From NCBI GenBank assembly GCA_949825065.1, contig OX463846.1, positions 6,467,366 through 6,531,365 on the forward strand: 64,000 nucleotides of DNA, written 5' to 3'. The number at the start of each line of letters is the position of its first letter. The first letter of the stretch is position 1. This DNA is from Odontocerum albicorne. Taxonomy: Eukaryota > Arthropoda > Insecta > Trichoptera > Odontoceridae. The translations under genes were made by a program, and so were the position numbers. This document shows, piece by piece, positions 1 to 10,339 of the stretch. Below the pieces are notes generated by a model. The model was not told the origin of the DNA, did no database searches, and worked only from the letters and a program-made list of their open reading frames with translations.

Positions 1-649
1 ACATTTTTTCTTTTCTCTTACATTTCATTCTTTCAAAAATATATTTTACTGAATCTTTTTATATTTTAAGTTTATTTCATTTATTACTTCTACATGCTCA
101 AACCATATTAGAGAACAGATATACATAAAAATTACCATATAAAAGGCTTAAATAACCAAAGCTGGAAAGACACTCAACATTTGAGAGTGTTAATCAATTA
201 ATGACAAGAATCGATATTTCGGAAAAAATAGAAAAAAAATATTTTTTAAAAGGGTAGTTTTATTCATATCATGGAGCAAATTTTGCTGAAAAATATCATA
301 CATTTGGACGAGCTTCGTCCTTAATATTGTTTATATCCCTTTCATTGTTTCCACATAGGTCACGTACTAGTATTTTATATTTCCGATATGCATTTGATGT
401 TTTTTGATCAACTCTTCTTTAAGAAGCACGAATTTGATGACCTCCAAGGACGACTTACAACCCAGTAAAAGCATGCGTCATATTAACGTAGTGTAACTGT
501 CTGTCTGTCTGTGAACCCAAATGTGTAAAAATGATTTTAGACTGGTTTTCACTTACGGTGTCTTTAATCTGGTTGGTTGAAAAATTTCCTCATGGTAATA
601 GACCCGCCAAGTTGTACTGACCCGTCGAAAATTTAATGAAATAAAATAT

Positions 650-755
650 ATTATTTAAATATTATATATAGTTAAGACATTAACATTGTAGAGGTTTAAA
701 TACAATGTAATTGGTTATGTCAAACACTTTTTATTCCACTTTATATAACAAAATT
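650..755 (+). repeat. Partial copy of the foldback element at 32048
   Basis: The segment reads TATAGTTAAGACATTAACAT, GTAGAGGTTTAAATACAATG, then TCAAACACTTTTTATTCCAC, which matches the reverse complement of 32280-32375 in the same order. The left half of the element is not seen here. Confidence 0.6.
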
Positions 756-1309
756 AAAAACAGTTTAAAATATGGGCAAACACAGCTTGATAACACTTCA
801 ATATAAAAAAGTGAAAAAAGCGGAAGAGTTACGCTGCCTAAATATAAACTGTACAAAAATATATAGATATTCTTATGTATTCCATACTAGAAAAAAATAT
901 ACACATACTCGTGTATATCAAAAAAAATCTTAAAATATTAGGCGTGTAAAATAAAGTGAAGTTAAATTCCTTTTTTCAGCGCACCACATCTTATAAATAT
1001 CCCCGATAAACTGCAAAATATACGTGTTGTTAAAAAATCTGACTTTCAGAGGTCTCCCATAATATTTCGGTCTCTTAGGCTGCCATAAAGTTCAACCAGA
1101 CGCCTTAGCTTTTAGAAAAAAAGCTTTAGTCGTAAAATTGAGCCCAACCCTTGATTAGATATTTGTTTTATATATTGTGGGCGTATTTGATGTTTAAAAA
1201 AAAGTTTTTTTTGTATGTTTTGTCATTGAGAGAAATTGATTGGTTACCGATTAAAAAGTTTTGTATCGTAAATAACGTAGGTTATATTGACTTAGAAATA
1301 TATTATCAC

Positions 1310-1520
1310 CAATTTATTATCAACATCATCATCACCAGTCCTACAATCCAGGATGGTTCTTGACTACTTGCAGGAATTTCTGTCACTTATCTCTCAGCAG
1401 TGTCTCTCCTGCAAATCTGTTACACCCAGTATGCGACAGTTCTCGTCACACCATCCAGGCATCTCAGCTTTCACCACCCCACTCTCCTACGTTCCATAAA
1501 ATTGATAAACAAGGCCTTCG
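1310..1520 (-). mobile_element. Possible LINE 3' tail fragment
   Basis: The left edge carries an ATC/GAT-rich run (read on the minus strand as repeated GATGATG), preceded on the minus strand by a G+C-richer stretch that reads like the decayed 3' end of an insect non-LTR retrotransposon. No frame is open across it and I see no diagnostic motif. The two overlapping short plus-strand ORFs look like chance ORFs. Tentative. Confidence 0.25.
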
Positions 1521-1650
1521 CTGTAATTTAAGTGTCCTGCCTGTGGTATCAGTATCAAAGCCAGCACATTCTGATATTTTTTTATAATTTTAGCAACACT
1601 TGCTTTGCCATTCAGGACTTAACATTATGGTCATTATTAATCAAAATTGA

Positions 1651-1793
1651 CTTATTTACGACCAGTTATAATTTGTTTTTTTGCTTATTTACACCAGTTA
1701 TAATTTGTTTTTTGCTTATTTACGACCAGTTATAAAAAAAGTATTACGAACAGGTATACTTTTTTTATAACTGGTCATAAATAAGCAAAAAAT
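1651..1793. repeat. Three direct copies plus one inverted copy of a ~33-bp unit
   Basis: The core CTTATTTACGACCAGTTATA starts at 1651 and recurs near 1684 (one base missing) and near 1714. The inverse complement TATAACTGGTCATAAATAAG follows at about 1766-1785. The last direct copy and the inverted copy form a hairpin with arms of about 35 bases and a loop of roughly 12 bases. No flanking duplication was recognised. Confidence 0.75.
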
Positions 1794-2214
1794 TACCAAT
1801 CCACAATACTTTTTCTTTGTGAATTTGAAATATTGAATAAGTATCAATTATGTTTGAGCAAATATACGTATACAATGCCAGTTAAAGCAAAATTTCATAA
1901 TTTAATTCAATTTAAAAAATGTACTAGCCTATACAAAGCATCGTATTGATACCTTAATTATCTTAAAATAGATAAATTGTGGATTTGGTTTTGTATGTAT
2001 ATCCTGAAAGGTCTAAAATCTTAGCAAGTATTTTTTTATTATGTAACGAAATATGAGTAATCGTAAATTCCTGGTGGCTGAAAATTAAGGAAATTTAAGG
2101 GATACGTTAAGTATGCCGTATAAGTGATGTCTAGTAAAAGGTTTGAAAATAAATGCACTAAAATCGAAGGTTATGTTAATTGAAAAGGGTTTTACAAAAA
2201 AGTGTATGCAATGT

Positions 2215-2835
2215 ACGGGTTAACTCAAAGAAACTGGAGCAGGTCGATGAGTTCTGTTATCTAGGTAGTATGTTATGTTTACGTGTGATGAGTGAGTTGA
2301 AAGGAACATTAAAATAAGGAACAACAGAGAATAATGCAAATGGAAAATTTAATCGAATAAACAACAACAGTTGCATAACTGACAATTTATTGAGTATATT
2401 CGCCCTAGCCTTGACAAATGAAATGTAAATTTGACACTAGCAGGAGACTACATATTAACTTACAGGATGAATATCATGTAAGAGTAAAATTAATGATTTG
2501 GAGTAAATTTGATGATTTGGAAATGCGTGCACTAAGGAAACATTGTTGAGTGTCAATGTATGAAAGAAGGCAGAACGATATCAGATATGAATGCATGAAT
2601 AAAATGGATGCTTTAAATAAGATGAAAAAATTAACTATAAGATGGTTTGGCATGTGTGGAGAATGAATAACGAAAGAATGAGTAAGCGAGTATACAAGAC
2701 AGAGGTGCAAGGCGTGAGTGAAACGGGCAGCTTGAGTAAAACATGGTTGGATTAAGTAGACCAGATTTTGAAAGAAGACATAGTGAGAAGTATGAATAGG
2801 ATTATGCATGAGGCACAAGGGATACAGCGTGATGA
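2215..2835 (+). pseudogene. Decayed non-LTR retrotransposon, 3' part of ORF2
   Basis: Split over frames, the plus strand reads LEQVDEFCYLGSM near 2235, then a block like the conserved thumb region (MRALRK near 2527) and IRWFGMCGE near 2638. This matches the C-terminal part of insect endonuclease/reverse transcriptase proteins, which typically read ..YLGS.. then RWFGHVERM. Many stops and frameshifts make it non-functional. The reverse-transcriptase catalytic core is absent, as expected for a 5'-truncated copy. Related remnants lie at 8660, 10105, 13270, 41386, 54830 and 58790. Confidence 0.65.
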
Positions 2836-2864
2836 TATCTATGTTTGTAGTTATCATAGAGATT

Positions 2865-3012
2865 TTATCAGAGGATTTCTATTAGTTCGTCTTCCCTTGA
2901 TAAGTTGTCAATGGTTTTCTTATCAAATATGTTTCAAAACTTATACAGATGCGGGACAGTACCCAATTTTACAGCCGCAGCTACTATCTTCCTACCCTTA
3001 CTCTCGATTTAT
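2865..3012 (-). repeat. Dispersed short repeat of the GCGGCC/CGTCTTCCC family
   Basis: The minus strand shares its order of blocks with 37660-37795 and 18555-18668: a GTAAGAATAGG-like start, a CTGCGGC block, a GGTAC-like block, then AAGAAA and GGGAAGACG at the end. This copy is the most diverged. No coding potential. It may be a SINE or MITE; I could not find terminal duplications. Confidence 0.55.
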
Positions 3013-3164
3013 ATATATTTATACATAGTCATATTTTGAATCTGACAATAAAAGTGGGTTCGAGTCCGGAGTTGGAGCGCCTTCGAAGATAATCTGTTCT
3101 CCAACGGGAGCTGTATAAATTGTCTATTTTTTATTATTTTTTAAACCGTAGACGTATTTCATAT

Positions 3165-5786
3165 CGTCGCTTAGCTAACAACACCGCGGAAGTCGAAAAT
3201 TAATGGTTTTCACATTTGAGTGTCATTGGATAGATCTTTTTAGCGCGCGTCGAACCATCAACGAGATTATAGAAATTTTAGCTATTAAAAGGTCGTAATT
3301 TAAAAAAATGTATCACCGCGCAAGTCCGTTTCCTCGACAACACCGCTCAAGTCTTCATTCCGTCATAATATTGTGTTCGATTTGCAACTTTTTGCTCCAT
3401 AAAAAGTCGTGTTCTCAGTGATGTTCCCTATTACGGGGATGTGGTGGAAAATAAACAACGCCAAAATAAGGCTACAAAGAATCCAAACAAATGACAACGA
3501 AAACTAAATAAAGAGCTAAGGATGAAAGGTGAGAGTTATTTAGGATACAGGTGAGACAGAAAGGCAAGTCAAGATGACAAATTTAAAGTGATACAATACG
3601 TGTTTAAGTGTGCTCGGTCTATTGAACCACCATGCAATTATTCGTTTTGCAATAACCGAAACTCAGAACACATAGAATAATAAGTAAAAATTCACGAAAA
3701 CAGTTATTTACATTATGTAATAATATGAATAGGAACCAACGGAGAGCATTTGTATGCTCTCATGTTTTGAAAATTGAAAAGAAGATAACAAAAAATCGAA
3801 AAGAACTGAAAGCCGTACATATTTTCTCACTATCGATAAACAACGTTACCAAGTACGTAAAAAATGTTTTTGGCTACATTTGGCTACAAGGAGGGGTTCA
3901 TTAGATACTGGTAGGGAAAAACCAATTGTGCCATGCCTCCAGATTCTACAACTTCTCAGAAAGGACGAAGAGCACCGAAGTAAAGTGATTCTCAAGAATA
4001 TTTAGAGAACTTCTTAGCGGGTCTTCCAAAGACGCCGTCCCATTACTGCTGCACAAGTACGTCGAGGGAATATTTGGATCCAATTTTCCAAAACATGACT
4101 GTCTTGTATAATAAATTCAAAGAGACGTGTGAGTTCGAGACCAAAGAGTGTGTTGTAGCCATAAAACTGGATACATTACTGACGAAGAGTACGTGCAACA
4201 CATAACAAAAAAGGACCAAGCCAGGAAAAAAAATATACTGATAAATCCTATGCACAAGCAGAAATATGTCATGTGTTCACACAGTCATTCTTCAAGCTAG
4301 TGCTATTTATTATAAAACTAAACTAGTGTCCACAATTCCACATTGTACAACTTGGCAAACAAAGAAGTGATGTGCTATTGGTTTGATGAATCCAACAGCA
4401 CGCTTGAAGCCTCAGTATTTGCATCTTGCTTACTTGATCATTTAGATAAGCTTTTAGGTTAAAAAAATTGCCTTTCATATTATTTTCTGATGGATGCTGT
4501 GCTCAGAATCGTAATTCCACTTGCAATGCTGTTTTGCGCTTCTCAATAGAAAAAAATGTAGTTATTACTCAAAAGTACCTAGAGAAAGGTCACACCTATA
4601 TGGAATGCGATTCTGTGCACAGCGCCATTGAATGTTAACTGAAAGGTAAAGGAATTTATTTACCGGACCAATATTCGTCTATAACCAAGACGGCCAGGAA
4701 AGGTCCTATGCCTTATGAATCTCAACTTTTGGAATACTCTTTCTTCACCGATTTTTCGAAAGATTTGGTCTATAAATCTATTCGTCCCTGTAAGAAGGCC
4801 GGTGACCCTGTGGTTACAGATTTATGCATGTTGGAGTACAGACCTAATAGCACAATATGGTATAAACTTATTTCGATGGTGAATTACAGCCTTTACCGCA
4901 ACGTCCCATACCAATTCACAGTATAAAGCTAATAAGCCAACTTCCGAAATTGTACACATCTCGATTACCCATTTCAGACCGAAAATATAGACTTACAAGA
5001 TTTAAAAAGCGTATTGCCATCTAGATGTCATTCTTTCTATGATAAATTACGACGTACTAAATAAATATTATAAAATGATTTAAATTTAAGAAAAATTCAA
5101 CTATTCCTTCGAGTTTTAAATTTGTTTAACTTAAAGAAAGGACTGAAAAACGCGAGGGAACCGATTGAGCTAATTTTTGTTAAGTGAGTATAGTAGGCAA
5201 GATATAATTTTACTAAGTCATTTAAATAATATTTGAATTGATTCTTCTGTTTTTAAAATGAAGTTACCTACTCTCGATAATGTTATTTCGTGAAAAAGTT
5301 CTTTACCTCCCATTACCATTATATAAAATGACTAACCAATTGATCTCGATGTGATGTACACGTAGTTTCTATACCTAGTTTGTAAGACAGTGTAATAGTT
5401 ACAATTTTACTTATTATGTATGTATGTAGGTACTTTTCTAATTTGTGTAAGCAGATACCCGTTGTTGGAAACATAATACTTGATAGAAAATAAGAATATT
5501 GTTTGAATTTTATTAATTTTTTATTGCACCACCCCTTAGCATCATCCTTCAGGTAACACAGCTTAAGTCTTTTTTATATTTAGTAAACACAGCCCAAGTC
5601 GAAATGAAGCATGAAGCTCAACTAAAATATTTCTTTAAATGTATTGAAATGAACTGTTTACCCATAAATGTAGCACCTATTAAAACTGCAGTCCATTTCC
5701 TCTTTTATTCAATAAAATAATCAGTTTTTTCGTCCTCCTGTAAAATGAAGAAAAATGACTTACGCGGTGTTGATAGCTAAATGACG
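3165..5786 (+). mobile_element. 2.6-kb DNA transposon with terminal inverted repeats
   Basis: The left end reads CGTCGCTTAGCTAACAACAC and the reverse complement of the right end reads CGTCATTTAGCTATCAACAC; the two match at 26 of 30 positions. Both ends are flanked by ATAT (3161-3164 and 5787-5790), which could be a 4-bp target duplication or part of the palindrome. Subterminal copies of an ACACCGCNNAAGTC-like motif occur near 3183, 3313 and 3345 at the left and in diverged form near 5556 and 5586 at the right, which suggests transposase binding sites. The interior holds a broken transposase-like reading frame. I cannot name the superfamily from sequence alone. Confidence 0.75.
3480..5064 (+). 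pseudogene. Broken transposase-like gene of the 2.6-kb element
   Basis: Plus-strand segments in shifting frames look coding. A block reading KMFLATFG.KEGFIRYW lies near 3866-3910, HYCCTSTSREYLDP near 4040, WFDESNSTLEASVF near 4385 and FSDGCCAQNRN at 4483-4515. From about 4461 to 4926 a single frame is open except for one stop near 4635; the end reads CHSFYDKLRRTK before a stop near 5064. The SD.C.AQNRN block resembles the SDTCGGQNRN motif I remember from a large family of uncharacterised, transposon-linked insect proteins, probably an RNase-H-like catalytic core. Multiple stops and frameshifts make this copy inactive. Its position between the two inverted repeats supports its role as the element's transposase. 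Confidence 0.6.
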
Positions 5787-5847
5787 ATATTTGCCTTCAC
5801 CTAAAGAAACTTGGCATTATGGTATGATGTTTAAAAAAAACTGTATT

Positions 5848-5905
5848 CCAGCGGGATTTAAACCCGCAAGGCGTCTTACCTTACAGGTCACGGAGGTAAT
5901 TCAAT
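5848..5905 (-). mobile_element. tRNA-derived SINE head
   Basis: On the minus strand the segment reads ACCTCCGTGACC, a run like AAGGTAAGACGCC, then GCGGGTTTAAATCCCGC. The B-box GGTTTAAATCC is at 5854-5864. It resembles the heads at 6328 and 40410. No cloverleaf acceptor stem is present, so it is not a functional tRNA gene. Confidence 0.6.
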
Positions 5906-6327
5906 CACATCAAATTAAACAGGATTATTCCGCAGTGTTTTTGAGCTTAGAAGATATTTAACTTCAAGTAAAGGGTTGATTTTTGTTCTATATACTCTAC
6001 GGTATAGAGTGTCCACCAGTGTAAAGCAGTTCTGGTGTAGATCACACGACGTACCTCGATAGAAGTCAACGCAGTCTCCTTTCGTTCCTTTATTTTGTTC
6101 CAGCCGCAACAACAGCTTCGTACTCTGCGATCAACATTAAGTGCTTCATAAAACATTTATCGCCTTTTTATAGTCTCCTTTCACGGATTATGATTTAATC
6201 GATAAACGTATGAAGATTCTCGTCAGTCTTTATTTTTCCGTCTCCAATTTTAGCTCTTGTTTTATATTATACATTACTTCGGCGAGACCTGATTTTAACG
6301 ACGGCGTAAATTTTTCAATTAACAGAA

Positions 6328-6470
6328 CGACCTCCGTAGTATAGTTGATGAGACGCCTGTCTCCTAATCCGGTGATTGCGGGTTCAAATCCCAATCGAAT
6401 AATCATGAATGAATTACAGAGTAAGGTTTTTTAGTTTTTGTATTAGTCATTGACAACAATATAATTAATA
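6328..6470 (+). mobile_element. tRNA-derived SINE
   Basis: The head reads CGACCTCCGTAGTATAGTTG, then GACGCCTGTCTCC, with a perfect B-box GGTTCAAATCC at 6381-6391. An A-box-like TAGTATAGTTGATG precedes it at tRNA-like spacing. A T-rich body follows. This is one of the best-preserved heads of the SINE family that recurs through the window. Confidence 0.65.
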
Positions 6471-6479
6471 TACAAGCCT

Positions 6480-7065
6480 TAAATTCTGCAGACGGGGTGG
6501 AAACCGCGTAGTATAAATTAAATTATGAACATTGATTATTCATAAGCTATTCGATCTTCATATACAAAAGACATAAAACGTGTCAGGTTCACTTCAATAA
6601 CAGAGACGAATGGAATATCATGCCTTACATTCTAATTAGCGAAATACTCATATCTTCTGAGATCAGATCGGTAGGAATAGCAAGTTCGCACAATCAGCCA
6701 GCAATTTGACAAAGGAATATCTTTGTCTCTTGAGTTATATATAATTCAATTATGACTTAAGAAGTGTTTCATGAAGTTCTATTTGTGACGTTTATATCAA
6801 TGAGTTAACTTACCACATGTCTCCATTACGTCTCCTTTAAACTATAAGGCTTTTAACCTGGGGATTTTGGGTTTGATTTATGTTGCTACCCAGATTTTAT
6901 TATAATAATTCCTATTTGGTTTATTAAATAACTGTTTTTTGATTGCAAGATATTATCCCTAGTTGATTTGTGTACGAAAATGTAATGAAAGTATTATATT
7001 TCGCATGTTGTGTGGGACCTCTGTCTTTTGTTAGGTACACGCGCTATCTACACTTTACATAATTA
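6480..7065. other. A+T-rich stretch without a recognised gene
   Basis: Nothing coding is visible. A weak SINE-like B-box (GGGTTTGATTTATG) lies near 6870, with a degraded head upstream. Confidence 0.5.
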
Positions 7066-7069
7066 ATAT

Positions 7070-7235
7070 TATTTTAATATTAAAAGAGATTTTCTGGAAT
7101 TTAATTCCACATAACCATTTCCTAATCCTTAAAAAAAATCATTAACAAATAGAAAAAAAAAACAATGCATGAAATCAACTTTTCCTAGGAGCTAAGAAGT
7201 TCACTTCTACCGCGCGAGAATCTCACGCATCTGTT
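7070..7235 (-). repeat. Copy of a dispersed repeat shared with 45570-45780
   Basis: The minus strand reads GCGCGGTAGAAGTGAACTTC, then TTAGCTCCTAGGAAAAG, a run of T, and TTATGTGGAATTTAATTCCA before GAAAATCTCTTTTAA. The same order of blocks is found on the plus strand at 45570-45780. No open frame. The family is unidentified. Confidence 0.65.
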
Positions 7236-7629
7236 TTTTTTTATTCATTGAAAGAATATCAAGTAACCTTTTTCTCATAGTGCTAGATGGTATCGAGAAG
7301 ATATAACCATGCGTCACTGAGTGTTGAACCATCACATTGGTTCTGTTATTTGGTACATAAAATAGACAGTGATTTCTTTTATGGTTGTAATTGTCGGTTA
7401 CATAAAAAATAATGGCCTCAAATATTGCGGAATAGTTGAATTTACATTGCAATAATTTTAATATGAATAATGCGATGGACTCTTGACTTCATGTTTTGAT
7501 GCTTCCTAAATTTAATACCATAAACAGTTTAATACGGTGTGCATATTTTGGATAACCACCCTCTGTTATATAGTGTGCGTATTATGGACAATCTTCAAGA
7601 TTTAACATTCCCTTTGAGATGTTCAAATA

Positions 7630-8551
7630 CGAGGGTAATCCAGAAAGTAAGGTTGCAATATTTATGTACGATCGAAAAATGCTTGAATTTATTTGAAATT
7701 CACAAGATACTTTACAAATATATTAAACTATTTTTCAACGCAATTGCCGTCGAGATCGAGACATTCCTTTAGTCGTAGCACCAGCTTTTGTATGCCAGTG
7801 TCATAGACCTCCGCTGCCAGCTCTTTCAGCCACTTCTTCACAGCTTTCTCGACCTCCTGATCGTTGAAAAATTGTTGGAGTGTAGTGACACACCCACGTC
7901 TCATTCTCCGTCACGATAAAGTCCAGAAAAGCTTCTCTCTTCTGTGCAAAATGAGCCAAAAATTCACACGCGGCGGTCACGTGATTTTGACGGTGCTCCG
8001 GTGTGAGCATTTTGGGCACCCATCTCGCACACAACTTCTTGTAACCAAGTTTTTCCAACATAACATTACCAAGAAAACTTCGAGAAATGTCAGAAAAATC
8101 TTCGTGAAGGTCGTCAAGCGTCACACGGCGGTCATTTCGCACTTGTTCTTCAATTTTTTGCACAAGTTCGTCAGAAATCACTGCCTTGCCTCGTCGTATC
8201 AGCACGGCCTTCTCTGAACAACCTAACCCACTTTGTGACATGTTGTTGACTCATCACATCATTACCATAAACTTTCTCGAGCTTCCGATGGATATTCGCG
8301 GAGGTATTGTTCTGCAAAGTCAAAAAACGGATGATCGGACGGATCTCACTCGGACGAGAGGTGGCGGGAGTGCGCAATGACCTCTCCATCTGAACAATTT
8401 GCTGTGACTGAACAAAATGGCCGACAAATACGCGGGACCAAACAAACTGGCCATTAGGATCTCCCCTACAAGCTAGGTGTACCACCTTCGATACAAAAAA
8501 AATCCCCTGGCCTCAGGAGCCTTTGTAACTTTAGTTTCTGGATTTCCCTCG
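7630..8551 (-). mobile_element. mariner-like element with internal deletion
   Basis: Both ends are readable. The left end CGAGGGTAATCCAGAAAGTA and the reverse complement of the right end CGAGGGAAATCCAGAAACTA form an inverted repeat of about 28 bp, and both ends abut TA (7628-7629 and 8552-8553), the target duplication of the Tc1/mariner superfamily. The element is 922 bp long against about 1.3 kb for complete mariners. The transposase runs on the minus strand. Confidence 0.92.
7728..8389 (-). pseudogene. mariner transposase, frameshifted and internally deleted
   Basis: Translation starts at the ATG at 8389 (MERSLRTP...), which is followed by the helix-turn-helix region with SQQHVTKWVRLF, typical of mariner transposases. 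A frameshift near 8190 shifts the frame to VISDELVQKIEEQVRNDRR. The WVPKMLT block is intact near 8000. The first catalytic aspartate of the DD34D triad appears as asparagine: VTENETW (7903-7905) where families read VTGDETW. After CHYTP near 7875 the sequence jumps to FFNDQEVEKAVKKWL in another frame, so the segment with the second and third catalytic aspartates has been deleted. The C-terminus ends VEK and stop at 7728. It cannot encode an active enzyme. Confidence 0.9.
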
Positions 8552-8659
8552 TAATATTATATTACGAATGCAATAATACAAGAAACTAAAGCATACATAC
8601 TCGGACCAAATCATACCAAAGTATGTTACGAGTAAGATGATGGTCCAAATAAGTATTTT

Positions 8660-8970
8660 TTCCAATGTTGGTACAAGGGGGTAAAACGAGAACGCAGAAA
8701 AAAGTTTGAAAGGATTCGAATAAATACTATAAAAATTAGTGTTAAATTAAATTATTAACACTGCGTTACAGAATACGGAATAAAGTTATTAATGATGACA
8801 TTGAACTTAATACTAATATATTAAGAAGTTTAAAAAAGAGCATTAGGTGATGGTTTTGGCATATAAAAATAATTAATGAGGGGAAGGTTTACTACACCAA
8901 ATATATAGTATCAATGTAAATGGCATGGAAAATGATAAAAATGTATTGTTAAAAAAAGAAACGTAGCTAT
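8660..8970 (+). pseudogene. Decayed non-LTR retrotransposon fragment
   Basis: In shifting plus-strand frames I read a block like NDDIELNTNILRSLKKSIR near 8790-8850 followed by WFWHIK, which resembles the RWFGH region at the C-terminus of insect endonuclease/reverse transcriptase proteins. It is heavily degraded and is supported mainly by block order. Confidence 0.4.
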
Positions 8971-9002
8971 ACGAGAACATCAGCAACTAAATCTCTAAAA
9001 CT

Positions 9003-9165
9003 TTTTGACCTGAACTGAATCTTCTGTGACCTAAAGGACAAAACCTGCTTTCCAAACCGGGTGTTGCAAGTTCGATTCTCGTCGATTTTTTAAAAGAGGT
9101 CCAGTATGGTTTTCATTCAAGACCCGTTTAATATATTTCTCTTGATATTTGGAAAAGTACACTTG
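9003..9165 (+). mobile_element. tRNA-derived SINE, degraded 5' half
   Basis: A B-box AGTTCGATTCT is at 9069-9079, preceded by TTCCAAACCGGGTGTTGC as in other heads (for example 15512-15580 on the minus strand). The body contains TTTTCATTCAAGAC and TTTAATATATTTC, matching the bodies at 40600 and 29120. Confidence 0.55.
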
Positions 9166-9399
9166 AAACCGATTTTGATATTTATACATAAAAAATAAGT
9201 TTAAAATTGAATGAATCAAGAATAAAAAAAATAAAATATTTAAGTTGACATCCATGTTTATTGACTATCAATGTATTTTACTTTCAAAGTTATCGCACAA
9301 ATCAACCTAGTACTCGTATAGGTACTTTGGTAATATGTATAAATAATATTTCTTTCTTTTGCATTAAGCATTAAGCAAAATATTTATTTCTTTTGCATT

Positions 9400-9828
9400 A
9401 AACTTTACTGTCCATGCAGTGAGACTCTGGAATCAGTTACAAACCAATATAAGACTCGCTCCGTCTTTGTCATGTTTTAAGTACCGACTGAAAAAATTCT
9501 TCATTTCTAGTCAGTAAAATAACGTGTTTCATTCCTGATTTTTCTTTCCCTTTCCTCTCCACGATCCCTTCCTTTTCTTTTGATTGATGATATCTCACTT
9601 TATATGAAAAATAATGTACGCGTGATTGTCCGTCTTTGTGGGGTTCGTGGGCATATGTATGTGTTTATGGATTTCGTTGGGATGGATAGTCATTTTAATG
9701 ATTTATATGACCATGTAACTTGCTTCATTTACTTTTGTCTGGTTGGTTGGAAGATATTGCCGCCTGACAATAAGCCCGCTAGATTGTATTTGCAATAAAA
9801 GTGTTAAATAATTAAATAAATAAATAAC
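9400..9828 (+). mobile_element. CR1/jockey-like LINE 3' end (copy A)
   Basis: The first 120 bases read FTVHAVRLWNQLQTN, then SLSCFKYRLKKFF and a stop near 9517, which is the C-terminus of a LINE reverse transcriptase protein (families read RLWN.LP....FK..LK). A 300-bp 3' UTR follows, ending CCTGACAATAAGCCCGC...GTGTTAAATAA. The same tail is present at 35345-35790 (minus), 36040-36545 (plus) and 43801-45000 (minus). The copy is 5'-truncated. The short ORF at 9580-9798 is in the 3' UTR and is not a gene. Confidence 0.85.
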
Positions 9829-10104
9829 CATCAACGCATTTTTCTTTGTCACAGTGATAGCACAAATCATCCTGATGTATTGCCTATATTTAAAAAAATA
9901 TCTGGTTTTTCTTTCTTTTAATTGAAAAATCAAGGTATTTGAGCATTAAAAAATGTAACAATTTAGTTGGTGATCTAAGGGTTAAAATATCCTTCAATAA
10001 AAAATAACTTAAAACAAGTCAACTTCCTTTAATATTTATCATGATAATAAATAATGATTAAAGGCACTTGTAACAAGTAAATTTAGAACACTAACAACAA
10101 ACTA

Positions 10105-10330
10105 ATAGTGCAAATGTGAGTGAAAGGCGTGCTAAAGGGACAAGTACAGTATTGAGATTGAAAGAAGTAAATGTAAGAAGTAAGAAAACTCGTAGGAGCT
10201 CTATGAGACAGTGTTTGGGAATGAAAAAGAGAAGTATGTATGTAAGTCGAGATAAGAAAACCTAGTGCTCTGTCCTCTTTGCCTTCTCCTGAAGTGAATC
10301 GATGTGATGGTATGTGTGTTTTATAAATAA
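10105..10330 (+). pseudogene. Non-LTR retrotransposon remnant, last codons and tail
   Basis: The plus strand reads ANVSERRAKGTS, similar to NVS.R..RG.P near the C-terminus of the RWFGHVERM-type proteins. Blocks like MRQCLGMKKR follow, then a short tail ending in ATAAATAAATAAAAAAAA at 10320-10340. It is the same family as 13270-13547, whose 3' end has been amplified into a satellite. Confidence 0.5.
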
Positions 10331-10339
10331 ATAAAAAAA

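Noticed and set aside
2474..2857. 127-aa minus-strand ORF
   Set aside because: Antisense to the decayed LINE frame on the plus strand.
3058..3068. Perfect B-box GGTTCGAGTCC as another SINE
   Set aside because: No A-box at the right distance and no family body next to it; may be the remnant of one.
6328..6396. True tRNA gene
   Set aside because: The B-box is perfect, but no complementary acceptor stem can be drawn and similar degraded copies with the same T-rich body occur elsewhere, so it is a SINE head.
7864..8380. Plus-strand ORFs of 117 and 64 aa
   Set aside because: Antisense shadows of the mariner transposase.
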